Assembly: GCA_017303335.1 (NCBI GenBank)
Contig: JAFLBK010000003.1
Coordinates: 62,001 to 126,000, forward strand
Reading direction: 5' to 3'
Length of the DNA stretch: 64,000 nt
Origin: Chitinophagales bacterium
GTDB lineage: Bacteria; Bacteroidota; Bacteroidia; Chitinophagales; Chitinophagaceae
Numbering within the stretch: the stretch's first letter is position 1; every line of letters begins with the position of its first letter. The translations under genes and the position numbers were made by a program. This document shows positions 45,779-56,194 of this stretch, piece by piece. The notes below the pieces were generated by a model, which searched no databases, was not told the origin of the DNA, and saw only the letters and a list, made by a program, of their open reading frames with translations.

Positions 45779-47806
45779 ATGTTTCAAAGAATTTCGTTTT
45801 TATTGTTATTAATCATTTCTTGTTTTACTTCTGTTGCTCAAAGGGATACCATTTCACTAAATACTGACTGGCGATATTCTATTGATAAAAAAGCAGCAGG
45901 TATTTCAGAGAACTGGTTTGATAAGGCTTTGCCCGGAAGTCGCACAGTAAATCTACCCCACACCTGGAACATTGAAGAAGAACATCAGAATCATTATGGC
46001 TGGGGTTGGTATCAAAAGAAAATAAACATTCCTGCAGATTGGAAAAACAAGAATGTTGTATTGCAGTTTGGCGCAATCAACCACACTTCGTTCATTTATG
46101 TAAATGGGAAAAAAGTGGATGAAAATATTGGTGATGGATTTAATAAGTTTTTTATTAACCTCAATGGCAAATTAAACTACGGCAAGGATAACATAATTAC
46201 TGTAGCTGTAAATAACGACTATGGCAAAAACAAAGTGCCCTTTGGTAATTCTTTTGATTGGCCGAATGATGGTGGTATCATTAGAAAAACAGCATTGATT
46301 GTTAGCGATAAACCATCTGCAAATTATATTCATGCTGAGCCAAAACTAAATGTAAACAACGATGAAGGAAAGTTGAAAATCCGATTAGGATTTGATGGAG
46401 TGAACAACAACAACCTGCAACTGGCTGTTGCCATTACGGAAGAAAATCAGCCAACACAACAGATTGTATACAATGCTTTACAAAAACCAAACTGGCAAAA
46501 CGGTGAAGCGGTTGTGGATGTTATATTACCCAAAGTAAATCCCTGGCATTTTGATTTTCCAAATCTTTACCGCATTGATGTAAAGGTGATGAATGGTAAA
46601 AAAGCAAGCGACCATATTTCAACAATTATTGGCTTCAGGGAAATAAAATTTGCTGAAGGCAAAACATACCTGAATGGGGAAAGAATAAAACTGATGGGTG
46701 TGGAATGGACAGCAGGGAGCAACCCCAACTATGGTTTTGCAGAACCTGAATCAGAAATTATCCGGCATGGAAAATTGATGAAAGAAGTAAACTGTATTTT
46801 TAGCCGTGTGCATTTTCAACAGGACGATGTATTTTATGATTTCTGCGACCGCAATGGAATTTTAATACAGGAAGAAATCCCTTTGTGGGGAGGCGATACT
46901 CCCAGTAACGATACTATTCAAACAATTGCTTTCAGGCAATTGGAAGCGATGATTCGGAACCACTATAATCACCCATCTATTATTACCTGGGGCGTAGGAA
47001 ATGAACTAAGGGGCAGGGATGCGGATATGAAACAATTCATTAAAAAATTAATTGCAAAAGCAAAGTTGCTTGACCCCGGCCGGTTTGTGAGCTATGTCAG
47101 TAATACGCTTACCTGGGGCTATTATTCCGCTAAACCCTTTGAACCCGATGCAGGCAGTTTTGGCGATTATGTTATGATGAATGAATACGGCGGCAGTTGG
47201 TGGGATTTACCAGTTGCACAAATCGGCACTTATATGGATAGTATTCATCACAGTTATCCCGACAAGCCATTTTTTATTTCTGAGTTTGGTTTATGTGAAC
47301 CCAATTTTAAGGGAGGTGACGAAAGAAGAATTGAAGACCTGGCCTATCACATGGCTATCTATGAAAGTAAACCATATGTGGAAGGAGCCATTTATTTTGA
47401 CCTTACCGACTACCGTACTCATTTCCCCGGAACATCTGAGAGTAACAAATTCCGGAGAAGGATACATGGCATTTATGATATGTATGGAAAACCCAAGCCA
47501 TCCATGCCTGTTTTAAGGGAACTGTCATCGCCGGTAGAAGTTCAGCAGGTGAGGCAATGGAAAAAAGGTAAACTGAACTTATTAATTTTTGGAAGTATGG
47601 GATTACCACAGCATACAATAAAGGGTTATAGACTGTATGTATCGGAGAAGGCAGATAACTATAGGTTTGGCAAATCTTATGACTTACCCGAAATAAAGCC
47701 GGGACAGCGTATAGATTTTGAAGTTGATGATATAAACGACGGAAAAGTTATTGTTACAATTATTCGCCCAACCGGATATGTGGTAACTCAGAAATTTTTC
47801 TATTAA
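45779..47806 (+). CDS. Glycoside hydrolase family 2 (beta-galactosidase type)
   Basis: A 675-residue exported enzyme (signal about 1-20). Sugar-binding jelly roll (NLPHTWNIEEEHQNHYGWGW), immunoglobulin-like domain, and GH2 TIM barrel with NHPSIITWGVGNELRG (acid/base Glu) and PFFISEFGLCEPN (nucleophile Glu). Family members act as beta-galactosidase, glucuronidase or mannosidase; between two GH20 enzymes in a sialoglycan locus, beta-galactosidase is most likely, but it is shorter than LacZ and specificity is not proven. Confidence 0.85.
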   Translation: MFQRISFLLLLIISCFTSVAQRDTISLNTDWRYSIDKKAAGISENWFDKALPGSRTVNLPHTWNIEEEHQNHYGWGWYQKKINIPADWKNKNVVLQFGAINHTSFIYVNGKKVDENIGDGFNKFFINLNGKLNYGKDNIITVAVNNDYGKNKVPFGNSFDWPNDGGIIRKTALIVSDKPSANYIHAEPKLNVNNDEGKLKIRLGFDGVNNNNLQLAVAITEENQPTQQIVYNALQKPNWQNGEAVVDVILPKVNPWHFDFPNLYRIDVKVMNGKKASDHISTIIGFREIKFAEGKTYLNGERIKLMGVEWTAGSNPNYGFAEPESEIIRHGKLMKEVNCIFSRVHFQQDDVFYDFCDRNGILIQEEIPLWGGDTPSNDTIQTIAFRQLEAMIRNHYNHPSIITWGVGNELRGRDADMKQFIKKLIAKAKLLDPGRFVSYVSNTLTWGYYSAKPFEPDAGSFGDYVMMNEYGGSWWDLPVAQIGTYMDSIHHSYPDKPFFISEFGLCEPNFKGGDERRIEDLAYHMAIYESKPYVEGAIYFDLTDYRTHFPGTSESNKFRRRIHGIYDMYGKPKPSMPVLRELSSPVEVQQVRQWKKGKLNLLIFGSMGLPQHTIKGYRLYVSEKADNYRFGKSYDLPEIKPGQRIDFEVDDINDGKVIVTIIRPTGYVVTQKFFY

Positions 47807-47823
47807 AACAAATTTTGCTGGCT

Positions 47824-50557
<2,734 letters not shown>

Positions 50558-50567
50558 TTAAATAGAT

Positions 50568-50592
50568 AAATGAGCATTTTCGCTTATTTACC
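50568..50592. other. Near-palindromic hairpin inside the island right end
   Basis: TAAATGAGC and GCTTATTTA can pair (one G-T) around ATTTTC. It lies between the GMC fossil and attR, near the stop codon (50588-50590) that the recombinase would use in the excised circle, so it could end that transcript. Confidence 0.4.
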
Positions 50593-50672
50593 TTAGTAAA
50601 TTACTTATTGATATACAGCTACTTAGTGCAGAAATCATTTTAAAGTCCGCTAATAGTTGGTTCGACATTTGC

Positions 50673-50686
50673 CCAATCAGGGGCAC
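50673..50686. other. attR of the island
   Basis: The island arm CCAATCAGG (50673-50681) leads into the core GGGCAC (50681-50686); host sequence AAATGACTCAACC follows. The arm is the exact reverse complement of CCTGATTGG beside the attL core (20630-20638), as expected when an attP palindrome is split by integration. Confidence 0.85.
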
Positions 50687-50690
50687 AAAT

Positions 50691-50723
50691 GACTCAACCT
50701 CCACGTTGGGTCTTTTTCTTTTT
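50691..50723 (+). terminator. Displaced host terminator of tRNA-Leu (copy 1)
   Basis: CTCAAC (50693-50698) and GTTGGG (50705-50710) form a stem with one G-T pair, followed by a T-rich run. The same terminator recurs after each tRNA remnant at 50791-50820 and 50907-50936. Copy 1 would have followed tRNA-Leu directly before the island inserted. Confidence 0.75.
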
Positions 50724-50729
50724 GCAGTA

Positions 50730-50784
50730 GTGCTGGTTCCCTGCCTGACTGCGTCATGCAGGCAGGGATTCCAGTCCTGGGCAC
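50730..50784 (+). repeat. tRNA-Leu 3' remnant with 27-bp palindromic insert
   Basis: GTGCTGGTTC (50730-50739) and GATTCCAGTCCTGGGCAC (50767-50784) are exact copies of tRNA-Leu 20603-20630, split in the T-loop by a 27-bp insert with arms CCTGCCTG and CAGGCAGG. It cannot be a functional tRNA. It keeps a full copy of the attB core and right arm. Confidence 0.85.
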
Positions 50785-50826
50785 AAATGACTCAACCTCC
50801 GCGTTGGGTCTTTTTCTTTTAGAGTA

Positions 50827-50900
50827 GTGCTGGTTCCCTGCCTGACCTGCCTGCGGTAGGCAGGCTGCGTCATGCAGGCAGGGATTCCAGTCCTGGGCAC
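50827..50900 (+). repeat. tRNA-Leu 3' remnant with 46-bp nested palindromic insert
   Basis: The second remnant has the same two tRNA pieces (50827-50836 and 50883-50900) split at the same base. The insert is the 27-bp palindrome of the first remnant with a further 19-bp palindrome (arms CCTGCCT and AGGCAGG around GCGGT) nested inside. It is again followed by the same terminator. The tandem unit is 98 then 116 bp between cores. Confidence 0.85.
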
Positions 50901-50967
50901 AAATGACTCAACCTCCGCGTTGGGTCTTTTTCTTTTAGCAACAAAGCAACGCCTCATCATGAAATTT

Positions 50968-50995
50968 GTCATCCTGAGCGTAGCGAAGGATCTCC
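50968..50995. repeat. GTCATCCTGAGCG...GAAGGATCT intergenic element
   Basis: A short element of the widespread bacterial type GTCATCCTGAGCG-nnn-CGAAGGATCTCC, related in design to the CGTCATTGC...GCAATCT elements at 17.6 and 18.6 kb. It stands just outside the island in the sulfatase upstream region. Nothing else gene-like was seen between 50940 and 51053. Confidence 0.65.
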
Positions 50996-51053
50996 CAAAC
51001 CGGATTATTATTTATCTTGGGCTTGAACCCGCCGCACCGGTTGACAACTGCTT

Positions 51054-52574
51054 ATGAAACGATTTCTCCTGTTGCTGATCCTGCTTTCATGTAAACCAGC
51101 CGCCCGGGCCCAAACCGCTTCGCTTCCCAACATCATCCTCATCATCGTCGACGACCTGGGTTACAGCGACCTGGCCTCCTATGGCAACAAGCAAATTCAA
51201 ACACCACACATCGATGCGCTGGGTAAGAACGGGGTTCGTTTTTCGCAGGCATATGTAACCTCACCCATCTGCGCACCTTCCCGCATGGGTATCATCACCG
51301 GGCGCTACCAGCAACGCTTCGGCGCCGAATTCATGCTTTACGATCAATTTGCTCCTTCGGTGAAAAAAACGATCACCCGGCATTTCCTCTCCACCAAAAA
51401 GAAACCCGAAGGCATCGCCACCTTAAAGCCCGATTTCTTTCTCGACCGGCAGTCATACGCCACCGATCTTCCGGTTACAGAGATTACCATCGCCAGCCTG
51501 CTGAAGCAAAAAGGCTATACGACCGGCTATGTTGGAAAATGGAACCTGAGCTCTTCGAAAGAGGTATACCCGGATATGCACGGCTTCGATTACAGTTACT
51601 ATTTTACCGGCGCCCTCTCCCGCTACGTGATTGACCCGGTGGATACCAACCGGTATATAGGCCAGCACCTGCCCTGGGCTTTTTCCGAGATACCCGCCTG
51701 GGCGCCACGTCATGGTTCAACGGCCATCATCGAAGGAAGAAACATTGTGAACGATACCGGCTATCTTACCTTCTCCTTCGCCGAAAAGGCGAATCGTTTC
51801 ATCGAACAGAACAAAAACAACCCCTTCTTCCTTACCCTTTCGTTCAATGCGCCGCACGATCCCTTCCAGGTACCCCGATCTTATTTCAACAAACTAAACC
51901 ACATAACCGATACGGTAAAACGGGTGTATTATGGCATGATCGAAGCATTGGACGACGCGGTTGGATCGGTGATGCATACCCTTAGTGAACAAGGCTTGCT
52001 GGAAAACAGTCTTGTCTTTTTTATCAGCGACAATGGCGGCGCCAGCTATACCCGGGCAACCGACAACGCACCGCTGCGTGGCGGCAAATGCACCCATTTC
52101 GACGGAGGCATTTCGGTTCCGTTCTTTGTGCAGTATCCACGCCTGCTGAAAGGCGGAACAACATACCAAAAGGCCGTATCATCGCTCGATATATTCAGCA
52201 CCATTACCGCACTGAGCGCATCGTCCCTGCCATCTGACAGAACCTTCGATGGCGTGAATCTCATGCCTTACCTGCAGGGCGACAGCAGCCAGCCGCACGA
52301 AACATTCTTCTGGCGCAGCGGGTATTCGAAAGCTTTCCGCAAGGGCGACTGGAAACTCTATATCAATGAAAAGAACAACACCACCTATCTTTTCAATATG
52401 GCTGTTGATCGGGAAGAAAAAAATGATCGTTCCAGGGATGAGCCGGCCAAACTCAAGGAGCTGAAGGAAGCCCTGAAAGAATGGGAAACGAAGAATACGA
52501 TCGAACCCCGCTGGCCCAGCGCTGCCGATGTACGCATTGATGTAAACGGAAAATGGTTCCGGTTTCCCAGTTAG
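51054..52574 (+). CDS. Sulfatase (arylsulfatase family, formylglycine type)
   Basis: A 506-residue exported sulfatase (signal MKRFLLLLILLSCKPAARAQ). NIILIIVDDLGYSDLASYG supplies the metal-binding Asp33-Asp34, and SPICAPSRMGIITGRY the CxPSR signature whose Cys73 is converted to formylglycine. LVFFISDNGGAS and PLRGGKCTHFDGG are later active-site blocks. It hydrolyses sulfate esters, probably on glycans. It is GC-rich and lies outside the island, but it converges on a formylglycine-generating enzyme gene that could activate it. Substrate unknown. Confidence 0.92.
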   Translation: MKRFLLLLILLSCKPAARAQTASLPNIILIIVDDLGYSDLASYGNKQIQTPHIDALGKNGVRFSQAYVTSPICAPSRMGIITGRYQQRFGAEFMLYDQFAPSVKKTITRHFLSTKKKPEGIATLKPDFFLDRQSYATDLPVTEITIASLLKQKGYTTGYVGKWNLSSSKEVYPDMHGFDYSYYFTGALSRYVIDPVDTNRYIGQHLPWAFSEIPAWAPRHGSTAIIEGRNIVNDTGYLTFSFAEKANRFIEQNKNNPFFLTLSFNAPHDPFQVPRSYFNKLNHITDTVKRVYYGMIEALDDAVGSVMHTLSEQGLLENSLVFFISDNGGASYTRATDNAPLRGGKCTHFDGGISVPFFVQYPRLLKGGTTYQKAVSSLDIFSTITALSASSLPSDRTFDGVNLMPYLQGDSSQPHETFFWRSGYSKAFRKGDWKLYINEKNNTTYLFNMAVDREEKNDRSRDEPAKLKELKEALKEWETKNTIEPRWPSAADVRIDVNGKWFRFPS

Positions 52575-52576
52575 GA

Positions 52577-53677
52577 TCATTTATCGCTTACACAGCGAAA
52601 GCCGGTATGCTCCAACCCCGTGTCGGGCGAGGTTTTCATGCGGGCGCTCACCCGGTAACCCTTGCAGTAAGATGCATTACACAAAAAAGATCCGCCCCGC
52701 ACAACGCGTTTCGGAACACCGGGCTCATCGGGATCGTTGCCCTGCCGCGGACCGGCGGGGTTGAGCGCAACGGCACGGGTGAGTGATGCATAATATCCCG
52801 GATCATACCAGTCGGCGCACCACTCCCATACATTTCCTGCCATATCGTAGAGTCCATACCCGTTGGATGCATAGGAACTTACCGGCGCCAGCCGCTCAAA
52901 GCGATCTGTGCGCAGGTTCCGGTTCGGGAATACGCCCTGCCAGGTATTGGCTTTTGGTTTCCCCCTGTCGATGGGTTCATTGCCCCAGGGATATGGATCC
53001 GCCGGTCTTCCGCCTCTTGCCGCGTATTCCCATTCGGCTTCGGTGGGCAATCGCTTGCCGGCCCATTTGCAATAAGCCATGGCATCGTACCAGGAGATAT
53101 GTACTACAGGATGATTGTCTATCCCGGTGATGCCGGTACCAGGCCCGCCGGGATGTTTCCAGTCGGCCTCCTTTTTCCATGTCCACCATTGCGAAGGATC
53201 CTGCAGCGAAATGGTATGACCGGGCGGAGAAAATACAAGCGAAGCGGCCACCAATAAACTGTCATCGGGTTTGGGCGTGCCGGGCGGTAATTGCTTTTTC
53301 ATCTCTTCCCAGTCGGGCGCTTTTTCGGCGGTAGTGATGTAACCCGTTGCTTCAACGAAACGACGGAACTGCGCATTGGTCACTTCGGTGATGTCTATCC
53401 AGAATCCATGCAGTTGCACCCGGTGTTGGGGATATTCATCTCCCCTTCCCTCTGTATCGGTGGCGCCCATCATGAATTCTCCGGCGGGGATATAGACCAT
53501 GCCCGCATGCGAAACTGCACCCGGCGCAATGGCAGACGTGTCGGGCATCGGTGCCAAGCGTGCCGGAATATGCTCACCGCAGCAAACAGCCGTGTCGGTT
53601 TTCTTATCCGCACAACCGTACATCAGTAAAACAATATATGAAAACAGCAGGTTGAGTATGATCAGCCGGGTACGCAT
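52577..53677 (-). CDS. Formylglycine-generating enzyme (SUMF1 family) lipoprotein
   Basis: A 366-residue protein with a lipoprotein-like signal (LMYGC, Cys22). The SUMF1/FGE domain spans about 55-366: MVYIPAGEFMMGATD, FWIDITEVTNAQFRRFV, GKRLPTEAEWEYAARGG, GNVWEWCADWYD and RGGSFLCNASYCKGYR. Cys333 and Cys338 match the copper-binding active-site cysteine pair of aerobic FGE (human Cys336/Cys341), so it is likely active rather than a non-catalytic relative. It would convert the sulfatase Cys to formylglycine in the periplasm. The stop is 2 bp from the convergent sulfatase stop; the TPR gene lies 1 bp upstream. Confidence 0.9.
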   Translation of the reverse strand: MRTRLIILNLLFSYIVLLMYGCADKKTDTAVCCGEHIPARLAPMPDTSAIAPGAVSHAGMVYIPAGEFMMGATDTEGRGDEYPQHRVQLHGFWIDITEVTNAQFRRFVEATGYITTAEKAPDWEEMKKQLPPGTPKPDDSLLVAASLVFSPPGHTISLQDPSQWWTWKKEADWKHPGGPGTGITGIDNHPVVHISWYDAMAYCKWAGKRLPTEAEWEYAARGGRPADPYPWGNEPIDRGKPKANTWQGVFPNRNLRTDRFERLAPVSSYASNGYGLYDMAGNVWEWCADWYDPGYYASLTRAVALNPAGPRQGNDPDEPGVPKRVVRGGSFLCNASYCKGYRVSARMKTSPDTGLEHTGFRCVSDK

Positions 53678-53678
53678 A

Positions 53679-54896
53679 TCAGAAGCCCCCGAAGAGCATG
53701 GGATATTTAGCCAGCGTTTCTTTGGTAAAGTATTTCTTCACCATGTTTTTGAAATCGTCGAGCATGCGCACATTATTCAGGTTCTTGTCGCCCTGCCAGT
53801 AGTCGAGTTCCGTCATGCGTTTGTTCACGGCGGTTTCAAGGCTGGCGATCGATTCTTTGGGTTGTTTGTTCATGCTGTAGGCGGCGCCGAGGTTGTAGTA
53901 ACCCCAGTAATCGTCGGGCAGGTAGGCAACCTGGTTCTTAAACATGGTAATGGCTTCGGCGAATTTCTTTTGGTTGAGCAAACTGTAGCCGTATCGTTCC
54001 AGGATATCCTTTTCCTGCTTATTGATCTGGTAGGCCTTGTTATAAAAGTATTCGCTGCTGTCGTATCTGTTCAGCTGCAGGTAATACACATCCGCGGTGC
54101 CCTTGTATCCATTCCATTCATTGGGCAGGATGCTGTTGTACCGTTTGAAAGCAGCGATGGCATCCTGGCTTTTATTCCGGGCCGCATAGATAACCCCCAG
54201 GTTGAAGTACACGTTTCCATTATCGGGCTGCAGTACCGTTACCTTTTTAAAATCGGCAAGCGCTCCTTCCATATCTTTCTGGATAAACTTCGCGTTGCCC
54301 CGGTTCAGGTAAGCCACCACGGCATTGGGGTCCAGTTCGATGGCCTTGCTGTAATCTTTAATGGCGCCGGGATAATCCTGTTTGAGGTTCTTAATATTGG
54401 CCCGGCCCAGGTAGCCGTCGGCATTGCCGGGTTGCAGCTCGATGCATTTTTCATAATCCTTTACCGCTGCCTCATAATTTTTGGACGAATAATACGCCAC
54501 AGCCCTGTTCTTGTAAGCCGCGAAGTAAGCCGGATCGGCCGTGATCGCTTTTGTATAATCCTGGATCGCTTCGGCGGAGCGGTTCAATCGGTTGTACACC
54601 AGGCCCCGGTCGTTGTAGGCATTGGAATAGTTTGGGTTCAGTTCGATGGCCTTGCTGTGATCTTTGATGGCGCCCTCATAATCCTTCAGGGCGTATTTCA
54701 CCAGTCCGCGGTTATGCAGGGCCTTTTCATTCTTTGCATCCAGTTCAATGGATTTGTTGAAATCCTGCAGGGCGCCGGCATAATCCTTTGCTTTGAATTT
54801 TGCCAGGCCCTGGTTATTGAATTCGGTGGATGTTTGCGCCGAAGCCAGTACGGGCATAAGTGCCAGTATGGTAAAAAGTGACAGAATCTTTTTCAT
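53679..54896 (-). CDS. Exported TPR-repeat protein
   Basis: A 405-residue protein with signal peptide (MKKILSLFTILALMPVLASA) and about ten tetratricopeptide repeats, several almost regular (YAGALQDFNKSIELDAKNEK, YEGAIKDHSKAIELNPNYSN, YPGAIKDYSKAIELDPNAVV). TPR arrays are protein-binding scaffolds; partner unknown. Stop is 1 bp from the FGE start in the same direction, so they may be one operon. A 460-codon antisense frame over this gene is a shadow of its codon bias. Confidence 0.88.
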   Translation of the reverse strand: MKKILSLFTILALMPVLASAQTSTEFNNQGLAKFKAKDYAGALQDFNKSIELDAKNEKALHNRGLVKYALKDYEGAIKDHSKAIELNPNYSNAYNDRGLVYNRLNRSAEAIQDYTKAITADPAYFAAYKNRAVAYYSSKNYEAAVKDYEKCIELQPGNADGYLGRANIKNLKQDYPGAIKDYSKAIELDPNAVVAYLNRGNAKFIQKDMEGALADFKKVTVLQPDNGNVYFNLGVIYAARNKSQDAIAAFKRYNSILPNEWNGYKGTADVYYLQLNRYDSSEYFYNKAYQINKQEKDILERYGYSLLNQKKFAEAITMFKNQVAYLPDDYWGYYNLGAAYSMNKQPKESIASLETAVNKRMTELDYWQGDKNLNNVRMLDDFKNMVKKYFTKETLAKYPMLFGGF

Positions 54897-54974
54897 AACA
54901 ATCGTAATGAAGTGTTTTCAAGTTACAACAATATTCACAGCTGCAGGCGTAACGCCGCTTTATCCTGAGCCCTG

Positions 54975-55664
54975 TCAGGAAACCGCGAATTCAACAGCGG
55001 CCAGCGCATGCAGGTACGAAGTATCAAAAACGGGTACCGGGCAATCCTCCTGTTTGATAAGAATGGGTATTTCGGTACAACCCAGCACAACACCCGCTGC
55101 GCCCTGTTGCCGCAGCGAGTCGATGATGGACAAATACCGTTGTTTTCGTTCGGGAAGAAAAATCCCTTTCCCGAATTCTTCATAAATGCTGTGGTTGATG
55201 AATTCAATATCCGGTTCGGCGGGTACGATCACGGATATGCCCTGCGCCGCCAGGCGTTCTTTGTAAAAGTCCATCTGCATCGTATACTTTGTTCCCAGCA
55301 GGGTTACCTTCTTCAGCCCTTTTTCATTGATTGCACGGGCCGTTGCATCGGCGATATGAATCAGCGGTATGCTGATTTCCTTCTCTACCCGGTGTGCAAT
55401 ATTGTGCATGGTGTTGGCACAGATGACAAGGCAATCGGCCCCGGCAGTCTCCAGGGTTTTAGCCGCGCTACACATGATGTTAGCGATTTCATCCCAGTCT
55501 TCGCGAAGTGTGGGCGCTTTGATTTCCGCGAAGTCGACCGAATGCAGGATGATCTTCGCTGAATGTACGCCGCCCAATTTTGCCTGCACCTGTTCATTCA
55601 GTAAACGGTAATAATCGAGCGTTGAATGCCAGGTAATTCCACCGATGAGTCCAATTGTTTTCAT
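54975..55664 (-). CDS. Aspartate/glutamate racemase family protein
   Basis: A 229-residue cofactor-independent racemase. The start MKTIGLIGGITWHSTLDYYR is typical of aspartate racemases; the two catalytic cysteines are in VICANTMHNIA and VVLGCTEIPILI. It interconverts L- and D-aspartate or a related amino acid in the cytosol; in this group (YgeA/DcpD-like) substrate range is broad. No murI-like context is seen. Confidence 0.88.
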   Translation of the reverse strand: MKTIGLIGGITWHSTLDYYRLLNEQVQAKLGGVHSAKIILHSVDFAEIKAPTLREDWDEIANIMCSAAKTLETAGADCLVICANTMHNIAHRVEKEISIPLIHIADATARAINEKGLKKVTLLGTKYTMQMDFYKERLAAQGISVIVPAEPDIEFINHSIYEEFGKGIFLPERKQRYLSIIDSLRQQGAAGVVLGCTEIPILIKQEDCPVPVFDTSYLHALAAVEFAVS

Positions 55665-55744
55665 CTATTAAAAATAGCAAATGCCGTTGAACGGCCCTTT
55701 CAGTCGTTTAACATTACTTTAAACCGCTGGTATTACAAACCATT

Positions 55745-55774
55745 TTGCCGGGTAGCGATTCTGTCGTATATTTG
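55745..55774 (+). promoter_or_regulatory. Bacteroidota-type promoter of the small gene at 55905
   Basis: TTG (55745-55747) and TATATTTG (55767-55774) are separated by 19 bp, an exact consensus match. Transcription would begin near 55781, giving a leader of about 125 nt with no obvious open frame before the small gene. Confidence 0.8.
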
Positions 55775-55904
55775 CGGCGCAATTCAGAACTACCGCGTTA
55801 GCTATAGGTTTTTACACCTCCTGTTTGCCCCGGAATCCGCTGCCAGACCACGATACGCCTGACTTCCCGGATTTTTACTGTTCAACGAACATAAACAGAA
55901 ATAT

Positions 55905-56102
55905 ATGATGAAAAATGAAACAATGGGTGTTTCGCACACCCCGAACAAAAAGGAACAGAAAGATTTATTGAGTGAATCAAAAGAACTGAATTCTGTTGAT
56001 CTGAAAGCAGACAACCACCACCGAAGCTTCGGCGTTACGGATATGTGGTACCTGCAAAAAAGACAACGTACTGCCGCTTCTATGCTGCGTAGACTGCAAT
56101 AA
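55905..56102 (+). CDS. Small conserved-looking protein (unrecognised)
   Basis: A 65-residue hydrophilic protein (MMKNETMGVSHTPNKKEQK...) whose end, RSFGVTDMWYLQKRQRT, with a basic tail, resembles small Bacteroidota proteins with a DMWN/DLWN-type motif, judged from memory. Support for reality: consensus promoter upstream and a strong terminator 40 bp downstream, with nothing else in the unit. ATG at 55905 or 55908. Function unknown; the long leader may be regulatory. Confidence 0.6.
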   Translation: MMKNETMGVSHTPNKKEQKDLLSESKELNSVDLKADNHHRSFGVTDMWYLQKRQRTAASMLRRLQ

Positions 56103-56141
56103 CGCATTCGATAAACCCGGTTCGTTCCCTATGAACAAAAG

Positions 56142-56168
56142 AAAGCATCCGCCTGAGGCGGATGCTTT
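56142..56168. terminator. Bidirectional terminator
   Basis: AAAGCATCCGCC (56142-56153) pairs perfectly with GGCGGATGCTTT (56157-56168) around TGA, with T-rich sequence on both strands' 3' sides. It separates the small gene from the convergent PKD protein gene. Confidence 0.92.
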
Positions 56169-56194
56169 TGTTATTTCAGTGATTATATATTTCC

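Noticed and set aside
50754..51057. Short frames (61-72 codons) over the tRNA remnants
   Set aside because: They arise from the tandem tRNA-remnant/terminator units and the palindromes, not from coding sequence.
53499..54881. Long plus-strand open frame (460 codons) opposite the TPR gene
   Set aside because: It mirrors the codon bias of the TPR repeats; it has no start-site features, and the translation is a low-information hydrophobic repeat. The minus-strand TPR protein has a signal peptide and clear repeats.
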